The notes beneath the pieces are model-generated. The model was not told the DNA's origin and ran no database searches. It saw only the letters and a list, made by a program, of their open reading frames with translations. Shown here in pieces: positions 1 through 8,653 of a stretch of 64,000 bases of DNA. This DNA is from Mycobacterium sp. 852002-51057_SCH5723018 (GTDB lineage: Bacteria > Actinomycetota > Actinomycetes > Mycobacteriales > Mycobacteriaceae), in contig NZ_LZIR01000023.1 of assembly GCF_001667035.1 (NCBI RefSeq), positions 91,136 to 155,135 of the forward strand, given 5' to 3'. Position numbers and translations under genes: made by a program. How positions within the stretch are numbered: position 1 is the stretch's first letter; every line of letters starts with the position of its first letter.

Positions 1-574
1 CCGCCCTCATCGTCGGAAGTCGTTGTGGGTCAAGGTTATCGGGGCGTATCCAGATACCCTCGCGAAGCTCGGCCAAGTGCAGCGCCGTTGCGGCTTTGCG
101 CAAGTCGAGGCGGTCGGCCGCCGATCGCCGTTCCGCCGACACGACCGCCAGTTCCCACGTCCCATCCCATTCGCGCGTGGCCACATCCGGGATGCGCGAC
201 GCCTCGTCGACGCGCTGGCGCCTTTCCAGCAAGTGGCCCGCCAGCGCGTAGGTGCCGCCGTCGCTGGTCAGTTCGCCGTTGGAGGCCATGCGCCACAGGC
301 ACGTGCGGGCGGCACCTCCGCTGATGCCGAACAGCGACGCCACCGCAACGAGCTCGGCAACCGCGAGCTGGGGTCGGTCGGCGCCCAGTAGCGCGCTCGC
401 CAGGACCGATCGCGCGCTCAGCGGGCGGTCGCCGATGAGGTCTGCCACCTGGCCTCGGGCTGGGGGCCGTTGTTGTCGTGATCGGGACGCTGGGGACACG
501 GTTGTATCTTCGCCGATCGGCACCGGGCCCATGGCGGCAACACGCACATCCATATCACAAACCGATTGACGCAT
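1..574 (-). CDS. PaaX-like transcriptional regulator (3' end outside window)
   Basis: This is the N-terminal ~190 residues of a regulator running off the left edge. A winged-helix part (about residues 35-100, with FGISGGAARTCLWRM) is followed by the start of the PaaX central domain (EWDGTWELAVVS). PaaX proteins typically repress aromatic or acyl catabolic genes in response to CoA thioesters. It is divergent from the Rieske/crotonase/FadE operon, so it is the obvious candidate regulator. The start at 574 (ATG, MRQSVCDM) would overlap the -35 box of the opposite promoter. Internal Met codons at 553 and 532 are plausible alternatives. Confidence 0.8.
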   Translation of the reverse strand, partial: MRQSVCDMDVRVAAMGPVPIGEDTTVSPASRSRQQRPPARGQVADLIGDRPLSARSVLASALLGADRPQLAVAELVAVASLFGISGGAARTCLWRMASNGELTSDGGTYALAGHLLERRQRVDEASRIPDVATREWDGTWELAVVSAERRSAADRLDLRKAATALHLAELREGIWIRPDNLDPQRLPTMRA

Positions 575-604
575 GACACATGAAGTGTGATACTCCCACA
601 GTAT
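566..604 (+). promoter_or_regulatory. Promoter of the Rieske/crotonase/FadE operon, probably leaderless
   Basis: TTGACG (566-571) and GATACT (589-594) are separated by 17 nt and resemble SigA -35/-10 boxes. Transcription would start about 7 nt downstream, at or next to the ATG at 603, giving a leaderless mRNA. The -10 lies in a short inverted repeat ATACT-N5-AGTAT (590-604) that could be an operator. The -35 overlaps the start of the divergent PaaX-like gene. Confidence 0.55.
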
Positions 605-1814
605 GGGCACTCCGACAAGACCGCTGATTGCCGAGGACGTCGACATCGTCCGGCGCATCCTTTCCCATATCGAGGCGGGTACGACCGACGAAGGGCAAGC
701 GTGGCGCGAACCGGTCCAGAACTATGTCGACCCAAGCCGATTCGCCGACGAGCTGCGGGTGCTGCGCGCATTCCCGAGCGGGTACCTACCGTCGGCGGCC
801 ATCCCCCACCGGGGCGACCATGTCGAACGCGCCACCTGTGGGGTGCCGCTGTTCGCGGTGCGTGGTCGCGACGGCCGGGCACGCGTATTCCGCAACGCTT
901 GCCGGCACCGCGGTCTGGCCCTCGTCGAGGGCGCGGGTTGCTCACACGCGCTCGTGTGCCGCTACCACGGTTGGACGTATGGGCTGGACGGGTCGCTCTC
1001 ACACGTCCCGCACGCCGAGGCCTTCCCCGACCTCGACGCGTCCGCCCGAGGTTTGGTGGAGGTCGAAAGCCGTGAGGTGGACGGCCTGATCGTCATCGGC
1101 CCGCTCGATCCGGCCGCAACCGGTTCGTGGCGGCGCCACGTGGATGCCGCGATGGCGCAGCTCTCCGACGGCAGCCCCTGGCGCGACAAGCTTTTGCCGG
1201 CCGAGAAGCTGCTGCTCGTGGAAGCCATTGCCCGCCCCATGAATTGGAAGATCCTCGTCGAGCAGTTCCTAGAGGGCTATCACATCCGGTCGACTCACAA
1301 AGACACGTTCTTCCCGCTCCAATATGACGACCTCAACATCGTGGAAGCATTCGGACCCAATAGCCGGATTGCCTTCCCCTACCGCAATATTGAGAGTCTA
1401 CGCAACCGTCCCGAATCGACGTGGACCGCTGACCGGCGGGTGACCTATGTATATCACTTGTTCCCCAACGTGATGGTCGCGACGTTCCCCGATCAGGTCC
1501 TGCTGGTGGTGATCGACCCCGTCGACATCGCGAGCTCCATGGTGACCATCTATTCCATGACTACTCCGGAGGTCGCGCAGAGCGTGTCGGCCAAGGGCGC
1601 GGACAAGGCTGCCAACGGCGCGCGCAGTCTGCTCGACGCGGGCGCGTTGGAGGACAACGAAATGTCGGAAGGCGTGCAGCGCGGTCTGTTCGCCGGCGCA
1701 AACACCTTCCTGGAGTTCGGCCGTCATGAAAGTGCGATCGGTCGCTTTCACGCCGCGCTCGACGAGCGCCTGGCCCTCGTCGAGGCACCGACGGGTTCCG
1801 CCAGTGTCGGATGA
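603..1814 (+). CDS. Rieske non-heme iron oxygenase, alpha subunit-like
   Basis: A 403-residue oxygenase component of the aromatic-ring-hydroxylating type. The Rieske [2Fe-2S] ligands are C100-x-H102 and C119-x2-H122 (YHGWTYGLDG follows). The catalytic domain has EGYHIRSTH, supplying the two mononuclear-iron histidines. It is expected to hydroxylate or demethylate an organic substrate in the cytoplasm using electrons from a separate reductase; none is encoded nearby. It leads an operon with a crotonase and an acyl-CoA dehydrogenase. Unlike the copies at 36161 and 43103 it has no ~110-residue partner gene. The substrate is unknown. Confidence 0.85.
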   Translation: MGTPTRPLIAEDVDIVRRILSHIEAGTTDEGQAWREPVQNYVDPSRFADELRVLRAFPSGYLPSAAIPHRGDHVERATCGVPLFAVRGRDGRARVFRNACRHRGLALVEGAGCSHALVCRYHGWTYGLDGSLSHVPHAEAFPDLDASARGLVEVESREVDGLIVIGPLDPAATGSWRRHVDAAMAQLSDGSPWRDKLLPAEKLLLVEAIARPMNWKILVEQFLEGYHIRSTHKDTFFPLQYDDLNIVEAFGPNSRIAFPYRNIESLRNRPESTWTADRRVTYVYHLFPNVMVATFPDQVLLVVIDPVDIASSMVTIYSMTTPEVAQSVSAKGADKAANGARSLLDAGALEDNEMSEGVQRGLFAGANTFLEFGRHESAIGRFHAALDERLALVEAPTGSASVG

Positions 1815-2703
1815 TGTAATCCTGTACGCAAAGTCCGGGTCGGTCGTCACGATCACGCTGAACCGGCCCGAGCAGCTCAACACAATTCGTCCAGAGCTTG
1901 TTCTTGGGCTGGACAACGCGTTGCGCCAAGCCAACCTGGACGGCGACGTCAAGGTGATCGTCTTGGAGGGCGCCGGCGACAGCTTCTGCGCCGGAGCCGA
2001 CTTCTCCGCCGGGCTGGAACACTTCGTTTCTTTCCGCGAAAGCGGTTACGACCCCGGCATGGACATGTTCGCGGCCACCAACTCCTACTTGAGCGCCTTC
2101 CCGCGATTCATGGGATTATGGCGCGGGCTCAAACCGACCATCGCCAAGGTGCATGGCTACTGCCTCGGTGCGGGTTCGGATCTCGCGCTGTGTGCCGACC
2201 TGGTGATCGCCTCCGACGACGCGAGGTTCGGCACGCCGTACGCGCGGGTGTGGGGATGCCACATGACCGGGATGTGGGTGTATCGACTCGGACTGGCCAA
2301 GGCCAAGTACTACGCGTTGACCGGCGAGTCGCTCAGCGGCAAGCAAGCCGCCGAAGCCGACCTGATCAATTTCTCCTGCCCGCTCGAGGAGCTCGACGAG
2401 CGCGTCGCCGCCCTGGCCGAAAAGCTGGCCACGATCCCGCTGACTCAGCTCGCGGCGATGAAGCTCATCGTCAATCAGGCCTACGACAACATGGGGCTGC
2501 AGAGCACTCAGACCCTTGGTCCTATCCTTGACGGAATCATGCGTAACACGCCGGAAGGGCGGGCGTTCGTGCGCCTGGCTGCCGAGGAGGGCGTCCCGCG
2601 GGCGGTCGCCGAACGCGACGCGCCGTTCGGTGACTACAGCCAGGCGGGCCCGGAGGCCAAGCCGCGCAAACGTAGTGAGCTCGCAAGCAGGGGAAGCCTC
2701 TAG
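1804..2703 (+). CDS. Crotonase-family (enoyl-CoA hydratase/isomerase) protein
   Basis: A 299-residue crotonase-fold protein that should bind acyl-CoA thioesters. GTG 1804 gives MSDDVILYAKSG, aligning with family N termini and overlapping the Rieske stop by 11 bp, which suggests translational coupling. The oxyanion-hole segments GAGDSFCAGADF and HGYCLGAGSDLALCAD are present. The two glutamates of classical enoyl-CoA hydratases are not: the first position reads Asp (GSDLAL) and the second Tyr (GTPYAR). It may therefore be an isomerase, hydrolase or divergent hydratase rather than a standard beta-oxidation enzyme. Confidence 0.85.
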   Translation: MSDDVILYAKSGSVVTITLNRPEQLNTIRPELVLGLDNALRQANLDGDVKVIVLEGAGDSFCAGADFSAGLEHFVSFRESGYDPGMDMFAATNSYLSAFPRFMGLWRGLKPTIAKVHGYCLGAGSDLALCADLVIASDDARFGTPYARVWGCHMTGMWVYRLGLAKAKYYALTGESLSGKQAAEADLINFSCPLEELDERVAALAEKLATIPLTQLAAMKLIVNQAYDNMGLQSTQTLGPILDGIMRNTPEGRAFVRLAAEEGVPRAVAERDAPFGDYSQAGPEAKPRKRSELASRGSL

Positions 2704-2746
2704 ACAGTCAAGATAATCCGACCGCCGTGGCAGAACGGAGACCAAC

Positions 2747-4030
2747 GTGGCGTGGGACTTCTCGACCGATCCGGATTTCCAGGAAAAGCTCGACTGGGTC
2801 GAGGCGTTCTGCCGGGAGGAAATCGAGCCGCTGCAGTTTGTCTTTCCCCACGCGATCCGCTCGCCCGATCCGACCGTCAAGGCCTACGTCCGCGGCCTGC
2901 AGCAACAGATCAAGGACCAGGGGCTGTGGGCGATCTTCCTCGATGAGGAACTGGGCGGCCCGGGGTTCGGCCAGCTCAAGCTGGCGCTCCTGAACGAGGT
3001 GATCGGCCGTTACCCGTCGGCGCCGCAAGTGTTCGGCGCGGCCGCCCCCGACACCGGCAACATGGAGATGCTCGCCGCCTACGGCACCGAGGAGCAAAAG
3101 CGGCGCTGGCTGCGGCCCCTGCTCGACCAGGACATGTTCTCGGCCTACTCGATGACCGAGCCGCAGGGCGGATCGGACCCCAACCTGTTCAAGACCCACG
3201 CCGTGCGCGACGGCGACGAGTGGGTCATCAACGGAGAGAAGTGGTTCACGTCGGCGGGCCGCGTGGCCGACATCCTCTTCGTGATGTGCACGAACGGCAT
3301 GTTCGTCGTGCCACGCAAGACCCCGGGCGTGGAGATCCAGCCCGAGCCCCGCAACCACAACCACATCATCTACCGGGACGTCCGCGTTCCGCTCGACCAC
3401 CTGCTCGGCCCGGAGGACGGGGCGAAAACCCTGGCCCAACGCCGCCTGGGCGGCGGACGCATCCACCACGCCATGCGCACCATCGCCCAATGCAAGCTCG
3501 CCTTCGACATGATGTGCGAGCGGGCGCTGTCGCGAGAATCGCACGGCAAAACCATCGCCGAGCACCAGATGGTGCAGGAGAAGATCGCCGATTCGTACGC
3601 CGCGATCCGCATGCTGCGGCTGCTGGTGCTCGAAACCGCGTGGAAAATCGACAATTCCAGCACCAAGGACGCCCGTACCGAGATCGCGACCGTCAAGTTC
3701 ACGATGGCCAAGGTGCTGCGCGAGGTGTCGTTTCACGCCCTGCACATTCTTGGGTCACTCGGCACGACGGACCTCACCCCGCTGCAGGCGATGTATGCGG
3801 GTGCGCCGACGATGGGCCTCGCCGACGGCGCCGACGAGGTGCACAAGGCCACCGTGGCCCGCCGCGTGCTACGCGACTACCGGCCGCAGGAGCACCCCTA
3901 CTGGCCGACGGAGTACATCCCCGCCAAGCGCGAGGCGGCGTGGGCGAAATTCGAGCCGAAGTTCCAAGCCGATCCGAACCTGCGCGCCTCGGCAGAGGCC
4001 TACAAGAAGTATTTCGCCAACCGCCGCTGA
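2747..4030 (+). CDS. Acyl-CoA dehydrogenase (FadE type, ACAD10/11-like)
   Basis: A 427-residue flavoprotein dehydrogenase that would introduce an alpha,beta double bond into an acyl-CoA. Visible signatures are SMTEPQGGSDP (FAD/substrate segment), VINGEKWFTSAG and a C-terminal LADGADEVHKATVARRVL helix. GTG 2747 is preceded by GGAG (2737-2740) at good spacing. It is 43 nt downstream of the crotonase and probably co-transcribed. With the Rieske protein and crotonase it fits a pathway in which a CoA ester is oxygenated and then beta-oxidised. The substrate cannot be read from sequence. Confidence 0.88.
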   Translation: MAWDFSTDPDFQEKLDWVEAFCREEIEPLQFVFPHAIRSPDPTVKAYVRGLQQQIKDQGLWAIFLDEELGGPGFGQLKLALLNEVIGRYPSAPQVFGAAAPDTGNMEMLAAYGTEEQKRRWLRPLLDQDMFSAYSMTEPQGGSDPNLFKTHAVRDGDEWVINGEKWFTSAGRVADILFVMCTNGMFVVPRKTPGVEIQPEPRNHNHIIYRDVRVPLDHLLGPEDGAKTLAQRRLGGGRIHHAMRTIAQCKLAFDMMCERALSRESHGKTIAEHQMVQEKIADSYAAIRMLRLLVLETAWKIDNSSTKDARTEIATVKFTMAKVLREVSFHALHILGSLGTTDLTPLQAMYAGAPTMGLADGADEVHKATVARRVLRDYRPQEHPYWPTEYIPAKREAAWAKFEPKFQADPNLRASAEAYKKYFANRR

Positions 4031-4111
4031 TCCGCTCGATGCGCCACATTCGTTTTGGCGATTGGATTTTGAACATGCACCCAGCTGTGTCCGAAGCGAG
4101 ACGCCGAACGT

Positions 4112-4138
4112 GTTATCGCCCCGGGCACAACTGGGTAT
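4112..4138 (+). promoter_or_regulatory. SigF-type promoter before the RsbW-like gene
   Basis: GTTA (4112-4115), a 17-nt spacer and GGGTAT (4133-4138) fit the mycobacterial SigF pattern (GTTT-N15-17-GGGTA[AT]). The expected start site is within a few nucleotides of the ATG at 4148, so the message would be nearly leaderless. Confidence 0.55.
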
Positions 4139-4147
4139 GCCGCCTTC

Positions 4148-4594
4148 ATGATTGCCGAAGCGCCTGCGGCCACCAACCCCCTTCAGTTGACCTGCGCCGG
4201 TGTCGCCGACGCCGCGACCGCGACGGAGTTACGCCGTGTCCTGCAGCGGTGGCTGCAAGAGGTGACCGAAGCGCCGGCTGACATTCGCGATGACATCGTC
4301 TTGGGCGTCAACGAAGCGCTGGCCAATTGCGTCGAGCACGCCTACCGCGCCCACCGCATGGTCGGCACCATGAGACTTCACGCCAGCCACGATCCCGCCG
4401 CCCAATCGATCTGCGTGTGCGTCAGCGACCGCGGAACCTGGCACCGCCCGGCGGCGCGCAGGCTCTGTGAGCCCCGGGCCTCCCGCGGCATCATGTTGAT
4501 GCACGCGCTCGCCGACCACTGCACCATCAACGCGCGTCCCGACGGCACGACCGTCTGCCTGGACTACGCCACCCGCCCCGATCGTCTGGGATGA
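4148..4594 (+). CDS. RsbW-like anti-sigma factor / serine kinase (HATPase_c_2)
   Basis: A 148-residue GHKL ATPase domain protein of the SpoIIAB/RsbW class. The N-box region is DIVLGVNEALANCVEHAY, the G1 region is SDRGTW, and a G2-like RGIMLMHALADH follows. Such proteins bind and inhibit an alternative sigma factor and phosphorylate a STAS antagonist. No sigma factor gene is adjacent, but a SigF-type promoter precedes it and a STAS protein lies at 56433. The gene converges on the WS/DGAT gene with only 4 nt between stops. Confidence 0.83.
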   Translation: MIAEAPAATNPLQLTCAGVADAATATELRRVLQRWLQEVTEAPADIRDDIVLGVNEALANCVEHAYRAHRMVGTMRLHASHDPAAQSICVCVSDRGTWHRPAARRLCEPRASRGIMLMHALADHCTINARPDGTTVCLDYATRPDRLG

Positions 4595-4598
4595 CGCG

Positions 4599-5957
4599 TC
4601 ACACGCCGACCGCGCGCTCCAGATCCTTCAGCGACGTCTCCAGGTGGCCCAGCATCCGCTGCAGGTGCGGGACGCTGCGACGGCAGCCGACGATTCCGAA
4701 GTCGAGGTTGTTGGCGTTGTTGGTCACGGTGATGTTGACCGCTTGGCCCTCGAGTGCGATGGACAGGGGATAGTTGCCGTCCACGCGCGCGCCGCGCCAA
4801 TACAGCGGCTCGGATCGGCCGGTCGAGACATTCGAGATGACGATGTTGAATGGCGGCGAGGCGGTCGAGAGGTAGCCGGGGAGCAATCCGAAGAAAAGCC
4901 CGCCGATGTTGAATGCCGACAACGCCAGCTGCTGAACCGGTGGCAGCTGCTGGAAGATTTCCTTGGTGTCGCGGATCGACGTGCTGATGATCTCGAGCCG
5001 CTTCCCCGGGTCGTCGAGGTCGGTCGCCAGGTTGCACAAAAAGGTCCCGACCATGTTGCCGCCGCCGTCATCGTCGCTCTTGCGGAGATTGACCGGCACC
5101 ATCGCGGTCAACGGGGCTTCCGGCAGGGCGTTCTGCTCGATCAGGTAGGCGCGCAGCGCCCCGGACGACATGGCCAGCACCACGTCGTTGACCGTGACCC
5201 CGGCGGCCGATTTGACCGCCTTGATGCGGTCCAAGGACCAGGACTGCGCGGCGACCCGCCGGGCACCGCCGATTCGCACGTTGAACATGCTGCGCGGCGC
5301 CCGAAACGGGAGGGTCAGTTGTTGTTCGAGCAGCGCGGCTCGCGCCAGCTTCAACGACGACGGCGCCAACGCGAGCGCCGAGCCCGCGGTGCGGCCGGCC
5401 CGCTCGAACAGCGACGGACGTTTCCGTGCCTCGCTGCGTTTGCGTGGGCCGAGGCTCCAGGGAACGCGCACCTCGTCATCGTCAGGATCGGACGTGAATG
5501 CGCGCTGCATCAACCGCAGCGCCGAGACGCCGTCCATCAGGGAGTGATGGTATTTCGTGTAGACCGCGTACCGCCCGTCCTCCAGACCCTCGACCAGGTG
5601 TGCTTCCCACAACGGGCGGTGTCTGTCCAGCAGGCTGCCGTGCAATCGGGAAGTCAGCTCCAGCAGGTCACGGACCCGTCCCGGCTCAGGCAGGGCTGAG
5701 CGGCGTAGGTGGTAATCGAGTTCGACGTCCTTGTCGAACGACCACGCGACGTTGGTGACGCCGCCGAAGAACGCCGGGTGCTTGCGGAACGTCGGCTGCA
5801 CATCCGTGCACTCGAGCATCGCCTGGTAGGACTCGCGGACGAAATGAGGTCCCGCGTCCTCGGGCGGCTCGAAGAGCTGTAGCGATCCCACGTGCATCGG
5901 ATGTTCACGTGACTCGCCGATCAGAAACAGTGCATCCGTCGGCGATATCGGTTCCAT
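4599..5957 (-). CDS. Wax ester synthase / diacylglycerol acyltransferase (WS/DGAT)
   Basis: A 452-residue bifunctional acyltransferase making triacylglycerol or wax esters from acyl-CoA, associated with membrane and lipid droplets. The catalytic HHxxxDG motif is in KYHHSLMDGVSALRLM, and the C-terminal half carries the usual NVSTGRSEPLYWRGARV-type segment. ATG 5957 (MEPISPTDALFLIGES) matches family N termini; longer upstream reading is not supported. It is divergent from the cyclopropane synthase gene across a 220-bp promoter region. Confidence 0.92.
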   Translation of the reverse strand: MEPISPTDALFLIGESREHPMHVGSLQLFEPPEDAGPHFVRESYQAMLECTDVQPTFRKHPAFFGGVTNVAWSFDKDVELDYHLRRSALPEPGRVRDLLELTSRLHGSLLDRHRPLWEAHLVEGLEDGRYAVYTKYHHSLMDGVSALRLMQRAFTSDPDDDEVRVPWSLGPRKRSEARKRPSLFERAGRTAGSALALAPSSLKLARAALLEQQLTLPFRAPRSMFNVRIGGARRVAAQSWSLDRIKAVKSAAGVTVNDVVLAMSSGALRAYLIEQNALPEAPLTAMVPVNLRKSDDDGGGNMVGTFLCNLATDLDDPGKRLEIISTSIRDTKEIFQQLPPVQQLALSAFNIGGLFFGLLPGYLSTASPPFNIVISNVSTGRSEPLYWRGARVDGNYPLSIALEGQAVNITVTNNANNLDFGIVGCRRSVPHLQRMLGHLETSLKDLERAVGV

Positions 5958-6177
5958 GGTTGCCCCCATTCCTTGCGGCCGTGCCGTCCGGCCGGCACGT
6001 CTTCTATCTCCCTTTAGCCACAGCCGGGGCCCGCTACACGCGAATGAGCGCTCCGAAATTCGGGAGCGGCCTGGTCGGGGCCGCGGGCCGGCCGGATACA
6101 CTGGTGGGCCATCAAGTATCGAGCGGCTTCGATCGCACGCCGCTGAACCCATAAAGACCAACGTCAGAGGTAGTGCC

Positions 6178-7062
6178 TTGCCCGAAAATCCCAGCGAAAC
6201 CGTCAGCTTGGAGCCGCATTTCGACGACGTGCAGGCGCACTACGACCTCTCCGACGAGTTCTTCAAGCTTTTCCTGGATCCCACGCGGACGTATAGCTGC
6301 GCTTACTTCGAACGCGATGACATGACCCTCGAAGAGGCACAGGTCGCGAAGATCGACCTCTCGCTGGGCAAGCTCGGGCTACAACCCGGCATGACGTTGC
6401 TGGACATCGGCTGCGGGTGGGGCACCACGATCGTGCGTGCGCTCGAGCAGTACGACGTCAACGTGGTGGGGCTGACGCTGAGCCGCAACCAGCAGGCTCA
6501 CGTCCAACAACGGCTCGACAAGCACCCTTCGCCGCGAAGCAAGCGTGTGCTGCTGCAGGGCTGGGAGCAGTTCGATGAGAAGGTGGACCGCATCGTGTCG
6601 ATCGGCGCCTTCGAACACTTCGGACGCGACCGCTACAACGACTTCTTCAAGATGGCCTACGAGGCGCTGCCGGCAGACGGCGTCATGCTGCTGCACACCA
6701 TCATCAAGCCCAGCGATGCGGAATTCGCCGAGCGCGCACTGCCCATCACCATGACCAAGATCCGGTTCATGAAGTTCATCATGGACGAGATCTTCCCGGG
6801 TGGAGACCTGCCCAACGCCAGGTCCGTCGAAGAGCACGCCGAGCGTGCCGGCTTCGCCGTCAAGCGGGTCCAGCAGCTGCGGCCGCATTACGCCCGCACC
6901 CTCGACACGTGGGCGGCCGCGCTCGAGGCGCAGCGCGACGAGGCCATCGCGATTCAGTCCCAAGAGGTGTACGACCGGTACATGAAGTACTTGACCGGTT
7001 GCGCCGATCTGTTCCGCGAGGGCTACACCGACGTCGCGCAATTCACCCTGGCCAAGGGCTGA
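6178..7062 (+). CDS. Cyclopropane mycolic acid synthase family methyltransferase
   Basis: A 294-residue SAM-dependent methyltransferase of the CmaA/MmaA/PcaA family, which cyclopropanates or methylates double bonds of mycolic acids or other lipids. The N terminus contains HFDDVQAHYDLSDEFFKLF, the SAM motif is LLDIGCGWGTT, and SIGAFEHFG lies at the active site. The start is TTG 6178, with AGAGG at 6166-6170; no ATG or GTG in frame fits the family N terminus. Which mycolate modification it performs cannot be told. Confidence 0.92.
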   Translation: MPENPSETVSLEPHFDDVQAHYDLSDEFFKLFLDPTRTYSCAYFERDDMTLEEAQVAKIDLSLGKLGLQPGMTLLDIGCGWGTTIVRALEQYDVNVVGLTLSRNQQAHVQQRLDKHPSPRSKRVLLQGWEQFDEKVDRIVSIGAFEHFGRDRYNDFFKMAYEALPADGVMLLHTIIKPSDAEFAERALPITMTKIRFMKFIMDEIFPGGDLPNARSVEEHAERAGFAVKRVQQLRPHYARTLDTWAAALEAQRDEAIAIQSQEVYDRYMKYLTGCADLFREGYTDVAQFTLAKG

Positions 7063-7109
7063 CGACCGGGAACCGACCGCCGGCTGGAATGGGCCGCGCT
7101 TTCCGGCCG

Positions 7110-7135
7110 GTTTACCGATCGAACCCTGCGGGTAA
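7110..7135 (+). promoter_or_regulatory. SigF-type promoter
   Basis: GTTT (7110-7113), a 16-nt spacer and GGGTAA (7130-7135) match the SigF consensus exactly. The element is 70 nt upstream of the secreted-protein gene at 7206, giving a leader of roughly 63 nt. Confidence 0.65.
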
Positions 7136-7205
7136 CACCACGAGCAACGACCTGATTCGGTAGGCGCCGACGTCCGTCGGCGCAAAGCCGCAGGAAGGAC
7201 TGACC

Positions 7206-7721
7206 GTGGGCGCCAAGCACCGCATGACCGAAGCGCTGGAGCAAAGACAGCCGCTGGCCCGTCGCGGCGCGCGGCGCAGGATGTCCGGCCTGTCGACGGC
7301 ATGTGAGATCGTCTCCGCCTCGATGCTGTGTGCGGCGAGCTTGACGGCGCTAGTCGCCTACGTCGAACCCGAAAAGCCAACGGTTCAAACGACCCTGGGG
7401 CCGCCGGTCTCGCAGCCGGTGCGCCAAGAGGGCACCGTGATCGCCGTGTCGGCGGACTCGGTGACCGCGCGCAGCGCCAACGGCTATACCCAGACCTACC
7501 GCGTGACTCCGAACACCACCGTCATTTCCCGCGGCGTCGGCCAACCCGCCTCCGCCGCTTCGCATTTCACCGTCAACGACCAGGTAGACATTGTCGGGAC
7601 CATCCAGGACGGCACGGCGCTGGCCACCGCCGTCGCCGACCGCGGCGAGTCCAACGGCGACGGAGCGCCGATGGATTACATTGCGGCCCAATCGGTCAGC
7701 GGCGCACCGGGGAGCACCTGA
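7206..7721 (+). CDS. Predicted membrane-anchored/secreted protein, DUF5666-like
   Basis: A 171-residue protein with a basic N terminus (RRGARRRMSG), one hydrophobic segment (about residues 31-53) and an extracytoplasmic domain with TVIAVSADSVTARSANGYTQTYRVTPNTTV. This resembles the small beta-barrel DUF5666 domains. GTG 7206 has a strong AGGAAGG site (7192-7198). No enzymatic residues are apparent. The SigF-type promoter suggests an envelope stress role, which is an inference. Confidence 0.72.
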   Translation: MGAKHRMTEALEQRQPLARRGARRRMSGLSTACEIVSASMLCAASLTALVAYVEPEKPTVQTTLGPPVSQPVRQEGTVIAVSADSVTARSANGYTQTYRVTPNTTVISRGVGQPASAASHFTVNDQVDIVGTIQDGTALATAVADRGESNGDGAPMDYIAAQSVSGAPGST

Positions 7722-7729
7722 GCGCTTGG

Positions 7730-8653
7730 CTAGGGGTTCCCCAAATGCGCGCTGGCATCGTCTAAATCGTCACGGCGCAGAGCCATCGGAGTGACGGCGG
7801 GCACATCGCCGCCGGCGACCACGGCCCGCGTGATCGGAGTCAGCGCCTGGAACAGCGTCTCCACCTCGTCGTCGCTGAGCGCGTCGAGCGCCGACAGGCC
7901 GAGCGCGTCGGTGTTCGATTCGATGCGGTCCTTCAATTCCCGGCCGGCCTCGGTCAGCGATCCGTTGCCGTCGAGCAACCCCCGCTCGGCCAGCCGTTGC
8001 TCGTGGAGCCGCCACGCCGCGTCGTCGTAATCGCGGGTGCGGGCGATGTAGTCGCGCGGAATCCGGTCCGCCGCCGCGTGCAGCACGTTGGACTCCCGAC
8101 CCGAGACGCCGGCGGCGGCCAGGACGGCCACGTGCGCGTCGCCGCGCTGTTCGCGCAACAGCGTCGCCGCATGCCACAGCGCCGCCAGCGGTTCGTCCGG
8201 CCAGGGCAGCGCCAGATTCGCGGCGAACAACGGTCGCCCATCGAGTGGCGCCCCGCGTGCCGCCTTGCCCGCCAATTCGCCTGCCAGAGCGACGTTTTCA
8301 TCCGCCTCGATGCCGTAGCGGCGCAGCGCCGCGACCGCGGATTCCTGCCGGGCGCGCAACGCGGCTTCGGGTCCGGCGACCTGCCAGGCCGCCGGCAGTG
8401 CCTTGGCGACGCGTTCGGGGGCGAAGTTGTAGAAGATCGCGGCGACCACCTCACGTGGCACCATGCCCAGGGGCGCCGATCGGGCGGCGAAGTAGCCCAT
8501 CCAGAAGCCCCGGTAACCCAGCCCGTCCAACGCCGCCCGCGCCTCCGGCGCGAAATACGTCACCGCATGCACCGGCTCGAATCGATCGAAGAAGCGTCGC
8601 GCCAAACCCGGTTCTCTTCGCACGCTCGAAGTTAACCACCCGCCGCGGCTCAT
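7730..8653 (-). CDS. SCO6745-family protein
   Basis: A 307-residue protein resembling the SCO6745 family, recognisable from EPVHAVTYFAPEAR, FWMGYFAARSAPLG and a C-terminal winged-helix-like segment (RLAERGLLDGNGSLTEAGRE). Its biochemical function is not known. ATG 8653 overlaps the hemerythrin stop (ATGA) and has AAAGG just upstream, suggesting coupling. GTG 8623, nearer the family's usual N terminus, is an alternative. It is the last gene of a five-gene minus-strand run. Confidence 0.75.
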   Translation of the reverse strand: MSRGGWLTSSVRREPGLARRFFDRFEPVHAVTYFAPEARAALDGLGYRGFWMGYFAARSAPLGMVPREVVAAIFYNFAPERVAKALPAAWQVAGPEAALRARQESAVAALRRYGIEADENVALAGELAGKAARGAPLDGRPLFAANLALPWPDEPLAALWHAATLLREQRGDAHVAVLAAAGVSGRESNVLHAAADRIPRDYIARTRDYDDAAWRLHEQRLAERGLLDGNGSLTEAGRELKDRIESNTDALGLSALDALSDDEVETLFQALTPITRAVVAGGDVPAVTPMALRRDDLDDASAHLGNP

